A DNA stretch of 64,000 bases from Paragonimus skrjabini miyazakii. Lineage: Eukaryota > Platyhelminthes > Trematoda > Plagiorchiida > Troglotrematidae. Below the pieces are notes generated by a model. It searched no databases and was not told the origin of the DNA. It worked only from the letters and a program-made list of their open reading frames with translations. A program made the position numbers and the translations under genes. This document shows, piece by piece, positions 13,668 to 25,198 of this stretch (positions are counted from its first letter, which is position 1; every line of letters starts with the position of its first letter). The stretch is from positions 137,615 to 201,614 of the forward strand of contig JTDE01000296.1 in the NCBI GenBank assembly GCA_014338405.1, given 5' to 3'.

Positions 13668-14149
13668 CTGTGTAAAATAGCGAAGAAGAATTTTACAGTG
13701 CATTGTTTTTTAATCAACTGAAAACGACCTGCCGCCTCGGCTGCAATAATCTGTATGTGGAAACCCCCTGGTGTCGGTGGACCACACCCTATTTATTTGA
13801 GCACAATGGCAGAGTCACTCAAAGTGGTCAGGCTAGGGATCGATAACGATCTGTAGATCAACCAATGCTTCGGACTTGATTGAGATCAACCATTATAGCA
13901 AACCTTTCATGGTTTCAGCCTAATTTTGACATTCATTCTATACAGATTAAAGATGGCATTCTGGTCATTGCTGTTATGAATACCATTCCATGAATAGTAT
14001 AACAGAATTGCATTTTCTAGCAAACCGTTAGTGTGTAGCTTTGGTTAAACAACTGTTATTGGATCGGTCCGCGTTTGAATACTACACAGCTGTATCATTT
14101 TTGTTCACCGCAATTAGGTTGGTGTCATTTTCACTAGGTCGGAGCATCG
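13668..14149. other. TH intron stretch, no feature seen
   Basis: About 480 bases between the TH micro-exon and the first Penelope-like element. No coding or repeat signal was recognised. Confidence 0.6.
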
Positions 14150-14177
14150 ATAACAAGCAGACGTTATTGATGCTTTA

Positions 14178-14829
14178 ACTTTCGAGCGTATCAGACCTAC
14201 GAGAACGGTTATTCAACGTGTGTACGGTCTTCCCAAAGTTCATAAGGACGGAGTACCATTAAGACCGATCTTAGACATGTACAGTTCGCAGTGTCATGCT
14301 CTCGCAAAATGGCTAGTGGAGATATTAGAACCAATTAAATCACGATTAACTCCTTTTAGTCTAAAAGACACCTTCGATTTTGTAGATTCAATCGATTCAG
14401 TAAATATCGAGAATAACAACATGTTTTCCTTGGATGTGACTTCTCTGTTCACTAATGTTCCATTGCAAGAAACCATTGACTATATGTGCACCTATATTGA
14501 GAGCAATCAGATTGATTTCGGAATTTCAGTGGAAAAATTGAAAGAACTATTGTTGTTTTGCAACTGTAATGTTTAATTTCACTTTAATAGAGTTATAAAA
14601 GCATAAAGATGGAGTAACAATGAGTTCACTTCTGGGTCCACTACTAGCAGATATATTTATGGTCAAGCTAGAGACCACTGAACTCAGTCACATAATAACT
14701 GAGTGCAAGCTCTACAAGCGCTATGTGGATGATATTTTTTGTCTTCTTCCAAACGATGATGATCCCCAGGTCCTACTAGATGTGTTTAACGAAGCGCACC
14801 CGAACATCATAACAGACTCTCATACCTAA
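14178..14829 (+). pseudogene. Penelope RT fragments (fingers to YVDD)
   Basis: Two open pieces. The first, ending at a stop at 14574-14576, holds YGLPKVHKDG and SLDVTSLFTNVP, the RT motifs around the first catalytic Asp. The second, from 14620 to 14829, holds SLLGPLLADIF and YKRYVDDIFCLL. Between them sits the expected Q-DGVAMGS region in a damaged form (around 14.60 kb), with a frameshift and stops. The YVDD active site itself is intact. The copy is non-autonomous as it stands. Confidence 0.88.
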
Positions 14830-14837
14830 ATGTTGCG

Positions 14838-15473
14838 TTGCTTCGTCGATCCGAAGGAACAATTCGAAGATCAATTCATAGAAAAAAGACGTGGACGGGT
14901 CAATACACACATTTTCACAGTTTTGCCCCGTTGAAGTACAAAAGAAATTTCATACGTTGTCTGTTGAACAGAGCGCAAAAGATCTGTACACCGGACACTC
15001 TCCAGGAGGAAGTAAGACATATGCGAGAAACTTTCACTGGGAATGGATACCCTGAGAGATTCATAGACAAAAATCTGCATTCCGGTACGGAACTTGAAGT
15101 CGTCCAGACAGCGGAGAAAAAGCTGGTTTTCATCTGTCTGTCTTATAGAGGTGAGGTTAACGGTGAAATAGTTAGTCATAGTCTTTCAAACACGGTCGAG
15201 AGAGCCAATCCTGCAACGAGACTTATCGTGTCGTTCGACACCTGCCCTGTACTGGTGCCACGCCCTAAGGATAGTTTTCCCAAGTTCTCTTCGTCTTTTT
15301 GTATCTACTCTCTCACCTGTTGTTGTCAAGCAGGTTACGTTGGGAGAACCACAATGCGGCTATCGGAGAGGATCCGTGAACACCTAACGAAATGGTTTCG
15401 CAACGGTTCTAGAAAGCTTATTTCCAGTGCGATTGGCTCTAATTTACTTGGCACTGGTCATCAGATAAATTGA
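14838..15473 (+). pseudogene. Penelope linker and GIY-YIG endonuclease
   Basis: An open stretch of 211 codons carrying the conserved RT-thumb/linker segment (FHSFAPLKYKRNFIRCLLNR, then GNGYPERFI and LSYRGEV) and the N-terminal part of the GIY-YIG nuclease (CIYSLTCCCQAGYVGRT, SERIREHL). The IYS and GYVGRT pair corresponds to the GIY...YIG core. The C-terminal nuclease part continues in another frame (LLPMAEAIAIRLNN near 15.54 kb), so at least one frameshift separates them. Confidence 0.85.
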
Positions 15474-15660
15474 GATGAAGCGTTCTGAGTCATCTACAAG
15501 ATTCGTCAATCCTGTCCCAAAGCTGTCAGAGTGCAATTGTTACCAATGGCCGAGGCTATTGCTATCAGACTCAACAACTCTTGCATATGTTCCCCAAAAC
15601 AATTCGTACAAACTCTCCACCTCCCCTGGCTAATCATTACACATGCGCTTAAAACCCGCG

Positions 15661-17017
15661 AAACAGTGAACCACTCGACACTGATGAACACATGTCTGAC
15701 GACAGGCATGCGTAACACTCCAACACATAATATACTTATCAAAATACATGGTAAACAGGATCACGCGACAACAGTGACTACGATATGGTTTTCCATGGAC
15801 GTGTTTTTTAAACCTCGTAGTATACTACAAACCGGTGTTTCAAAGGCAGCACACTTTGAGTGAGGGGAATGTTATTCATTAGCTACTGACTCCGAGGTGA
15901 TCTGTTTAATTTGGTTATCTCCTTTTTTGGTGTAATCCAGAACGTCATGAAATCATATTAAATGGGACGAATTAGAACGTGAAGTCGGATCGTAAAATTG
16001 TTTTACTGTGTTCATTATCAATGTGATTAGACAAGGAATGTAAGCTGCTTAATCCCTCACACTTAATTAATCATGCAATCGTGATAATCATCAATATGCT
16101 CAGTTTGGTGGAAACTTCAACATGACATAAGTTAGGTGACTTCATCCGTCAGGAAATTTGTCAGGACAGTGTGCCACCTTATATGACAGACATCCATAGT
16201 GGACTTATGAAACTACGACATATTAAGCTCTCGGTAGATACGTTTTAGTGATCGATTTATCAGCCTTGCCTATATCTCGCTTGATGGATTTCTCTTCAGC
16301 CTAACACCGCGTCGTTGCTTCAAGATTCACGCAGTCAGTACGAAAATTCACAAGAATGTAAAAACGTACAAATTTCTAAATCTGAATATTGTAACCTAAT
16401 GTTCCGTGCCAAAGAGACGGTTGCTTCTAGTGTCACAGCAGGACCTAACATATGCTTTCAATCAACTCCAGCGACAATAAACCCTTGTAAGCTCCAAGAT
16501 GCTGTTATTTCGCCTTCTGTGTACCCAGCCAACACAAATAAACTGCATCACCAGAAGGTACTACACCTTTCAAATAAGCCACTGACGGTATTCTGAGTGC
16601 AGCTGTTTTGGACATTTGCAACTCATGGTTTGGTGGATTTGAACGTCTGGTAAAATGCTTGCATCCGTTTATTAATGAGTTGGTGTGCAGATGTTTCGTT
16701 TTCCCCTGCAGCGGTATGGAGCAAAACTTAGAATTACACATTCAAATCATGGTATCTTATGGAAAGATGTCTAACTCTGGGACAGATTCGAACGAAGTCT
16801 GGTTCAATTAGTCAGTTTTTTGCCAAGTCCTATTTGAAAATGTGCAGTTTGTTGAAGAATAGCTCTAAAAGTAGCGATATTCCACTTTTCTCAGGCGTTT
16901 TTCAATATTCATCCATGTTCCTAACAAATTCCTAAAACAGACCTCCCACGTGCTCTTTTATCGACTTCATATCCAACGAGAATGTCAATGACATCCACTC
17001 AAATGACAAGCAGCCCC
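15661..17017. other. TH intron stretch, no feature seen
   Basis: Sequence between Penelope copy 1 and a SINE fragment. Open frames of up to about 110 codons occur but match no family I recognise. Confidence 0.55.
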
Positions 17018-17115
17018 AAATCCAGTGAATCCCTTCAAAGTGGACTGACCGAAAAACTTATCTGCATGCGAAGGTTGAAATCTAGTTTGAATGGTGTTCA
17101 CTTTAAAATTATTCA
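17018..17115 (+). repeat. SINE 3' fragment
   Basis: A diverged piece resembling the 3' half of the tRNA-derived SINE family, best compared with the copy at 62.2-62.4 kb: the block around TTCAAAGTGGACT-ACC and the tail ending in a GTGTTCA-like motif. The tRNA head is missing. Confidence 0.5.
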
Positions 17116-17460
17116 AGTATTTCCATGGATCTAACTGAACAACCAAATACGCAGCACGGTGCACCTTTTCATTGCATTCGTGACATCTGATTAAACTAAA
17201 ATTCCTGCGAACACACTTTCACTTCAGCTAATGTAAGGAGTTAATGGTTTAAATTTGGAGATTTGGATCGTTATCAGTTGAATGTCACTCATTTGGTTTC
17301 AGTCGGTCAGGCGAAGAAAGCTGTTTTAGCCTTACTCAAAGGTTGTGGTCACGAGTTACAAATCAGAGTGAATAAGTGAGATTTTTTAAAACATTTTCGT
17401 TGACTCATAGACCATGGATTGTAGCAAACATATCTTATTGATTAACTCTGGTCAGGCTGT

Positions 17461-18110
17461 TACAGTTATAAAAGAAAAAACTAAAAACTTCAAGAAGCGA
17501 AATTTGGTATTGGTCAAAATGCACACTATCTCACTTTTGTGTTTGTGGACGCCAGTTGGGTGTTAACTGCCCACATATCAATCAGGTGAGTCGGCCAATG
17601 GCTAAAGCGGATGAAACGTTGGAACGAAGTTTTTCTCTTCACACAAAGTAGGATTACGTAAACGAATGGCATTGGTCCCGGTAGGGCCAACATTCGCTGA
17701 CGAACCAGTTTTGACTGATTCGGTGGAACCATATAGATAACAGTGAACGATCGATCTATGCTGACCTGATGATCGCTGTCAGTCAGATGACCTACAATAG
17801 CACTCGTGATTGATTTTCTCTCACCTGCCCCGATCCTTCTAGATAAGTGCCGAGTCGTACGACCCACACAGTTTGCTAAACAATCGCAGACGAATGAGTA
17901 AATCACCACAGATTAATTGTGGACCGGCACTTTATCGTTCGGATTTAGAGTAATCAGTGGCGAACTGGTGAACAAAATGATCGGTCTGGCTGCGTTGAAC
18001 GTTCTGTTAAGCGAACTAGTAAGTTGACGGGTCAGTGATTCAGCTAACGTTTCTCCTTTGTGTGGTTGCAATTTTTACGAGCCAAAATGACCTTCACGGA
18101 TAGAAACCAG
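17461..18110 (-). mobile_element. Penelope-like element copy 2 (endonuclease end)
   Basis: Minus-strand 5'-truncated Penelope copy of the same subfamily as the one at 36.2-37.76 kb. It shares the segment preceding the nuclease and the nuclease with VIYSFVCDCLANCVGRTTRHLSRRIGAGERKSI-like residues (17526-17909). About 8 codons present in copy 3 after LSRRI are missing here. The nuclease junction ATTTACTCATTCGTC is uninterrupted, which makes this copy an empty-site reference for the insertion in copy 3. The 3' ends of both copies share a TTTTGACCAATACCAA block downstream of the stop. Confidence 0.88.
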
Positions 18111-18232
18111 TCAGATCGTATCGAATAACACACACAGTTGGCTCACTAATAGTTTGTCTGAGGCTTTATTTTGTTAGAAGTCGAATGGGTTTTGGAAAAT
18201 GACAACGAAAGTTTTCTAGAATAGTGACTTAC

Positions 18233-18300
18233 TGATGGTAGTCAAATGCCAGCTGAGCAATATCTTGTCGTCGTTTGCGATATGTCTCATCGTGGAAACC
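18233..18300 (-). CDS. TH exon: GFHDETYRKRR
   Basis: A 68-nt exon (22 codons + 2) with CTCATAG acceptor and GTAAGT donor. It encodes GFHDETYRKRRQDIAQLAFDY, matching the family block DHPGF-D-VYR-RR--IA-IAF-Y. It starts in phase 0 directly after the DHP that ends the previous exon, and its trailing CA combines with the next exon's C to make His of HGDP. Confidence 0.93.
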
Positions 18301-18640
18301 CTATGAGGAAATATATAACGGTAAATCCAAGCAAGCAGACAAATTGAGTAAAAATAGTTTCCAGGACGGAAAGTTCCCAAAAGCAAAGTAACTAGTAAAC
18401 AGATACATTGGTCGGAAAATTTTTTTTTCAATCGAGACAAACTAGTGCTAATTTTATATGTCCTACAATTACTAGAGTATACTAAAACGGGTTGCGTTGA
18501 TAAATTCTGCGTGATTCATACTAGCAGTTAGCCTGATAGTAAAAGCAGTACTTTAGACTCGTCAACCCAGTTACCTTCTTTCTTACCTTCTCTTATCTTC
18601 TACCTCAAGCTTTTCCCACTATATTGAAGGTTACTATTGT

Positions 18641-19210
18641 CTACTGGTGAGTAGTCGGGGATTTGGTTAATTTCAGGTTGAACATCACCCACAATTGATC
18701 GCAGCTGTCGCATTCACATAGACCTTCCAGTCGGCCAATTTCAAAAAGAAGCACTAGACTCGAGTTTTGCTCCCATTAGAGCTCGTCAGTAGTGCATATC
18801 ATCGCCACTGCCGGGACTAGAACCACGACCACGTTGTTCATGAGGCAACCCTGTTTGCCACTGCGCCATTGACCTCACACTAGGCACGACCGAATTATCA
18901 TATGTGAACACTCAACCACTTTTGCTTGTGAGTAATGATCAGGTTGTCCCATCGTCTCAATAGGAGATACAGCTACTGTCTGTTAATTTCAATCGATGAC
19001 TCCTTGATTAGGAAAGCGTGGCTGGAGTTCTAGTTCCGGCAGTGGCGAGGATATGCACTACTGACGAGATCTAATCAGAGCGAAACTCTAGTCTAGTGCT
19101 TCTTTTCGAAAGCGGCGACTGGAAAGTCTATGTGAATGAGACAGCTGCGATTAATTGTGGATGATGTTCAACTTGAAATTAACCAAATCCCCGACTACTT
19201 ATCAGTAACC
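18641..19210. mobile_element. Head-to-head SINE pair (foldback)
   Basis: Two copies of one tRNA-derived SINE arranged with their 5' ends facing inward. The left copy (18641 to about 18990) is in minus orientation, with a tRNA head around 18.84-18.90 kb (A box TGGCGCAGTGG and B box GGTTCTAGTCCC read on the minus strand). The right copy (about 19018 to 19210) is in plus orientation and 5'-truncated just before its B box. Both end in the same tail, giving roughly 190-bp inverted repeats at the element's ends. No clear target-site duplication was identified. It lies in a TH intron. Confidence 0.85.
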
Positions 19211-19437
19211 TCTCAAATGGTTCCTTCATTGGAGGCCGGGCTAAACCAAACGAAGAAGTAATGGTCATCAATTGTTAAACCCATCCAGGCAGCAGATCAT
19301 AACATCAATTCAATTATCTCCTACCCTAGGATGTCATATCGCACTAGCCGGTAAACTCTTAAAGACTAGTGTAGCCCAATCGAGGAAGCATGAATAAGCG
19401 GTTGTATGTGTGCATAAGTTAATACCTAGTGTCATAT

Positions 19438-19968
19438 TGTAGCGAAAAGGCGTCCAATAAAGCACAATCTTTATTGTCCAACTCGCTAGTTACCATGCCA
19501 CGCGAGCGCTCGCGATTTTGAATCACAATTCCAGTCCACAACAGCCCCTGGTTTCCGCTCGCACGTCGTGTGCACTTCTACCCGGTTTAGGTGTGTGATT
19601 TGCGCCTTCTACCCGGGGGTTTTCTGCCTGCTATTCCTCGGCCGTTGATCCGATTTCGTTGAGCGATAGCTTGTCCGATCGCTCGTGCTATCGTCCGTCT
19701 ACCAACCGTGGGCTTTGTCCGTAATCCACAAATGTGTCGAGATATTCCTGACAGTGTTGGAATAATCACACCTTCAATTTGGTCATTCATTCCATTTCGG
19801 CCGCCACGTCTAGCCCGTTGGTCCAATCCGGTCGAGCGATGACTCATTCGGTCGCCCACGCCGTTCTCCATCCGCTCACCGTGGGTGTTTGAACGCACCT
19901 CCCCCCTGCGTTGGGGTATTCCGCCGAGAGCTGGAAGGCTCGCACTTCCTGCCTGACAATCCCCCACA
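19438..19968 (-). mobile_element. Solo LTR of a retrotransposon
   Basis: A GC-rich 531-bp block with TG...CA ends (TGTAGCG...CCCACA on the plus strand) flanked by a 4-bp ATAT duplication (19434-19437 and 19969-19972). On the minus strand an AATAAA lies about 35 bp before the 3' end, as expected for the R-U5 part of an LTR, so I place it on the minus strand. No internal coding region adjoins it, so it looks like a solo LTR left by recombination. A long open frame inside it on the minus strand is probably a by-product of its GC content. Confidence 0.65.
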
Positions 19969-20748
19969 ATATGACTAATCTGTTCGTGATCTTTTGATTG
20001 GCCCTCTTCATTTACTCAATACCGTTATCGTTGCATCCGTACATCCCTCCCTGATGCAACGATTCTTCACACTTCTTTGAGCATATTATCATTATGACAT
20101 CGCTTATTCAACTGAATTTAACTGAACAGTATTCGTTCGAAAAGTGTTTTAAATATCGATCGCACTTAACAGCACTTAATTAAATCGTTGACATCTCTTT
20201 GTAGGCATCATCCACCCTTACCACGTTAATCCACACATAACAAAACCAGTGTTCGTCTTGTTCATACATACCCTTATAGCCAGATGTTAGAGTGTCTCTG
20301 TCCACGTTCTCTATCAACTTGGTTCAGACAACGAAACACACTGTGTACAAATGTGCCTACTGAGTTTGCCTTACGCACGATGAACTCACCGAAGCATTTC
20401 CTTAGGGGGTTATACCTGGCTATGAACCGCACAATTGTACTCAGTGACACTGCTCTTCCTGTTATGTACATTTCGTTATACTGAACACAAGCCTTGATGG
20501 GAATGCTTAATTTATTCTTCACGAGAAAACTCTTGTTACAACGGTCCTTATTATGACAAACAGAAAAACCCATTTTTTGGTATAGAACCATTCTGGGACC
20601 AGAAGGTTCTCTCACTATGGAACGTTTTTCATTACGGTTTTATTCACTATGAAGGCTTACTAATGTACTGCCAGTATATACATAAATTACATATCCTCAT
20701 GCTGTAACTTAATATCGGTGTTAACAAAATCCGACTTTTAAAACTTAC

Positions 20749-20834
20749 TGGATGATCGGTTTGTAACTCCGGTTGAAATTTCAATAACAAATGTTGACAT
20801 TTGTCCAAATCGGACACGTGACATGGGACCCAAA
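20749..20834 (-). CDS. TH exon: WVPCHVSDLDKC..DHP
   Basis: Exon of 86 nt (2 + 28 codons) with TATACTCCAG acceptor and GTAAGT donor. It encodes WVPCHVSDLDKCQHLLLKF and ends in QTDHP. It aligns with the start of the TH catalytic core (PWFPRK-SELDKC---V-KFDPDLD-DHP). The first TT joins the preceding exon's A to make Ile. The usual Pro before Trp is therefore replaced by Ile. Confidence 0.93.
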
Positions 20835-22664
20835 CTGGAGTATAAAAATACAAAATAGAAAATTCACAATGACAAAAGAAAACAACATACACATGCATTG
20901 TTCGATATTGAGTGGTTTCAGATGCAATCCGCCGAGCACACTCGTGTACATAGTTGCGGTGGCGCGTTTTGTTTGTCTTGTGATTTTTATCAAACAGTAA
21001 ACAACTACCTTGACCAACTGACCTGTATTGGCTTACGTATATTAGGTATGCCACACTGATGAAAATTAAATACTAATCTTTAAACTGATGATGCAGACTG
21101 ACTTGATAATTGTCAACTGGGTCGGCGATAATGCGATTACCAAACACCGGAAACTTACCGTAGTGTTGTTAAAATTATTCAACATAGCAATAAACTGTTA
21201 CTACACTGCGCCGCTGTACAACACTGTAGTCTGCACCCTTTCTATCACTATGGGTGTTGGGCGGTATCATCTGATTATACAACAGATTTGACGTAGAGCA
21301 TCGTGTAGGAGAGTATGCTTTTAAACTTCAAATTTGTCTGTGCGTCAGCGAAACACTTCAAATGATAGACAACTCTGAATAGAAAAAGAGTCTATAATGT
21401 TATATATTTCTTTGTTTCAAGGGGTCTCAGGATATTAATTATTCAGTTTACTGAAACAACCTAGTACGATAAACTACATCCTGTGTTCAACGGCTTGGCA
21501 TGGGTTCGTAATATCGTTCATCAGACAACAGACTTCTTGAGTTCCTCGGGTGTTTAGGTGTCATCTACCAGACAGAAAACTAATTTTGCCTGATGAATAG
21601 CAGGAAGAACGTGCTATAAAAACAGTGGTTTGCACTCCAGATTCTAGCACACTATTTTACACATCAAAATCACGACGTTGAGCTCACCGCACCGTATTAT
21701 TTCGTGGTCCGTTTCATCCATTTTTCAGTTTATGCATAAACAACAAATTATTTTTTGCAGGCTCCAAATACAGTTTTCTTCACTTTTACACGCCGATCAC
21801 ATGCAACTTTTCAGTCATTCTGTCAACCACTCTGTTTACCTTGATAATTCCAAGTGTCAGAATGTTTTTCTTCCCGCCTAAGGAATCTCTGTAATCTAAA
21901 TCGACGTCCACTGAACAGGAACTTATTCTCTAATCTTCTTCTGACAAGTATGCGACTGGTATTTTGCTCCATATATCAACGGGAGTTAATGACTTGACAA
22001 AACACTATGAAGTGGCCGCACTTCATACCCCACCTGGTGGCAAGGACGTACGCTAATCGCATGCTCTGTCACTGAACGGGTTGTGAAATTAACAATCATC
22101 TGTGGGGGTCGCACCTAATTAACACTGATCAGTAGTGTTCTATCTTTTCACTGTGAGCAATTGATGTTCATACTACACGTACGCTAGAAGAATAAATGCC
22201 GATTATTTTATCAGTCTCGCTCAAGCGATGACCAAAATGATCTTTATGCAGTTTTCTCGTTGTTTAATCACTGTGGAAGTGCATGCAACAGTCGCATGTT
22301 AAACACTTCGGGATTGAACATTTGTCCAGTTAACAACGTGCTTTATTACCGAAATCTAACATAGGTAAATCTCGAAACTGTCCTGAACATTTTATGTGTG
22401 CTGCTTACTATGATTCAAACCAACCTCATGTTGCATTGTGTTACTAAGCTGCTTTATTGTTACAAATAGCACGAAAATAAACTGATCATGTTCGGAAAAA
22501 TCTCAGTAATTTTGCCTCTACATGAAGTGTTAGTGATTCTGCCATTCGCATAGTTTTTAGATTATTGGACTGTCATCATGTTGGTGGAAAACCTTCTCTA
22601 CAGTTTACATTACTTTTTCGCCAGTGACATAAGCTATTCAGCATCACAATTTAGCCGTATTGGT
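20835..22664. other. TH intron stretch, no feature seen
   Basis: Part of the 4.4-kb intron between the first two TH exons found. A plus-strand M-start frame with a donor-like edge near 21.68 kb and minus-strand open frames near 20.9 kb show no family signature. Confidence 0.6.
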
Positions 22665-22960
22665 GAGTAGTACTGAATTTTGTCTCATACAAATTAAACA
22701 TCAACCAGATTTGATTATAGCTGTCGCATTCTTGTAAAATGTTTCACCAGCCCCTTTAAAAAAAAGTACAGTACTTCATTTTCGCTGTTGTAAGGACCCA
22801 CTAGTTGTGCGTGCTACTTCTTCGACCAGACTTTGTACTCTAGTTACACTTTCATGAGGCACCGTGTTGACCACTGTGTCACTGACCTCACAATAAGCAA
22901 GACTAAATGATTCCATGCAAACTCTCAGCCACATGTGCATGAAAATAGTGATCAGGTTGT
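22665..22960 (-). repeat. SINE copy, diverged
   Basis: Minus-strand copy of the tRNA-derived SINE. It has the tail block (ACATCAACCAGAT..GCTGTCGCATTC), the body, a weak tRNA-like head with GTGACACAGTGGTCAACACGG on the minus strand, and the 5' region also seen near 18.95 kb. The A box is degenerate and the tail arm has many substitutions, so it is older than the copies at 18.7 and 37.1 kb. Confidence 0.7.
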
Positions 22961-25198
22961 CCAGTCGTCTCAAGAGAATACAGTAGTTGGTTTCAGCGCG
23001 TCTCAACTAAACGTCCCAACCAAAATTAACGAACCCGGTACCTTTCGAAATAACTTAAATCTCCGCACGTTCGCTACTGAATCCGGTATTCGTATGTTAA
23101 CTAAGCCTTGTTGTCCAACTCTGTCCTCCACAAATCAATCAAATGGTCAAACAACGCGTTAGATGTTGGCATGGTAGTGTTCGCTTTGACCACGATAGAA
23201 GTTATTTTCCAACCACTCAACAAATTACAGACAACATCAACTGTGAACAGATGTGTTCTGTAAATGCCCAATCGTCATTTACGGTGCTTCTTAAAATAGT
23301 TTGAAGTTTTTGGGATTTTATTTCGTGTCATGACGAACTTTTGACCGTGCCATTGGGATGCTTGAAACACTTAATAATAGCCTATATGAATGAAAGAAGA
23401 TTTTATTTTTCAAGCGCAGTTCATCAACAGATTGATAGTGTTAAAATATTTACGTGATAATGATAAGAGAAAAATATACTAGATTTGAAAGCCGCAGATT
23501 TTCATCGGAGGCTGTAGCACCAGATTCATCGTTTCCGAACTTGGTCAGATAAATCATTCAATAAAAACAATGCATCATTCACATAAAATCCTACACGTCA
23601 GATGTAAAATGAAACGGACCGCTCTACTGGCTCCCTTGATGTGCTGTCCTCGGGTCAACCGAATAATTCGATTAGACACCGCAAACGGATATGGACCGAA
23701 TGCTATTTGCATTTCAAAAGCCTCTCAAAGAAGCAATGCGAAAATGAGTCCACTAAAATACTACCTCACAGATTCGAACGTAAATGTACATCTCAGACTC
23801 TATCCCATGAGGTAGAACTGTTGATTGGACACTACTGAGGGTTGAACAACTCATCAACTTCAGTGAATTTCATGACAACACTTTCTTCACATGTAAACAT
23901 GTGTATCTCACTCAAAAGAACAGTGTTTGTTAACCTGCGATATTTGGGTAAAATGTCCTTCGAGCAGACACAAGCAGAAACAAATATTCTGTGCATTCTC
24001 GTTAGTAATGATTGCGACCAATCAATCAGTATTTCTACAGTCCATGGAAACAGTTGAGATAGTTCTGGTCGGTTCTCGCTTTTAAGTTTAATTTGAGCAT
24101 AGCTGTAACTATGCGGAAAGAATGGAAAGAAAGTTGACAACAATAACGTCAAAGCAAATGAGTAGCCAGCAAATATTTGCAAAATGCCAACTAAACCTTC
24201 ACTTCAGGCTGTTTGCCCGCACAATCAGTCGCTGGCTATATAATCAATAGCGGATACAACTGTGTTAAGTTTTATGCAGTGTGTCTGAAATCTCGTCTAT
24301 GCACACAGGAAAAATTTACACCCATGTCAAAACCATCTTCCTTTATGTTGGTTTAAATAACATGACTTGTTTTACAATTATTCGTTCGCTTTTTTACTCA
24401 GTTGACATTACACTGTTATGGTTGGATGAATACACAAACTGGTATCGTACCAGCTTTCTCCCATAGTAACTTGGCCAATTCTACCGCCCTTCAGTACCGC
24501 CAGCGTTCGTTGCTATTTTTACGGCATTTCAGCCGGTGGTTATTATGCTAGCGAAACTCCCACTAAATGCGTGTAGGCTGACCCCCAAGTGGATGCAAAC
24601 AACCCGACTGTTTGGGCTGTTTCATCATTAAACCAACTGCTATCGCCATTTCGCGTGACAAGATAGGCTTCTTGAGCATAAGTACACATTAAAGCGTACC
24701 TAGTAACATCATATATGCGGTTGCACAAACACTTATGGTCCCCGGTAGACGCAGAGGATACTCAGAACGTGTATTATTTTTCTGTTTAGGTATGACTGAA
24801 GTATGTGAGGAGCCCTGCGACTCATTAACAGAAACGATGACTACGGACTTAAAATAACCACGCGGTTATAATGGCAAGAAATGAGTTGTTCCAACAATAG
24901 AACTAAAAAAGGACATTTTGAGTTGTTAGGGGAAACCTCACAAGTTTGAATCATTGTTAGCTATTATTTTATTACGCAAAGGTGAAGAAATCACTCAGGA
25001 AATTACCAAACCTCGTGAAGTGGTTTGCCCCAGTAATAGCGCTTGTTTTTATAAGCAACAAGGTGAACCGCAAATTTAAATGAAACGCTACACCTAGATA
25101 TTAATTATATAATACACCATCAATATGGTTCGGTTTGGCAACTATGACAAGAGGTCTTCGATACTAGTAAGAACATAAATTCTTAAAGCAAAACTCAC
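22961..25198. other. TH intron stretch, one possible cassette exon
   Basis: No firm feature. At 23770-23817 on the minus strand there is a 48-nt splice-bounded frame that would keep phase between the two TH exons (see findings). The rest of the block gave nothing recognisable. Confidence 0.5.

Larger units (their letters stand above)
14150..15660 (+). mobile_element. Penelope-like element copy 1 (RT + GIY-YIG), defective
   Basis: Penelope-like retroelements encode a telomerase-related reverse transcriptase followed by a GIY-YIG endonuclease. Here an RT segment begins with RVYGLPKVHKDGVPLRPI and DVTSLFTNVP, continues after a break with LLGPLLADIF and KRYVDDIF (catalytic YVDD at 14722-14733), and then runs into the linker and an endonuclease with IYSLTC and GYVGRTTMRLSERIREH. 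The 5' end is truncated by a stop just upstream of 14.18 kb. The coding line is broken near 14.57-14.62 kb, near 14.83 kb and after 15473. It lies in a TH intron, in the orientation opposite to TH. Confidence 0.9.

Noticed and set aside
19587..19967. 126-codon Arg/Gly-rich minus frame as a gene
   Set aside because: It lies wholly inside the GC-rich solo LTR; the open frame is most simply a composition effect.
21700..21725. Minus-strand MDETDHEIIRC frame with donor at GTGAGC, in phase with the TH exon at 20834
   Set aside because: No acceptor upstream, and it does not resemble TH; at most an alternative first exon, without support.
23832..24182. 116-codon minus-strand frame in a TH intron
   Set aside because: No splice signals in phase with TH and no family signature.
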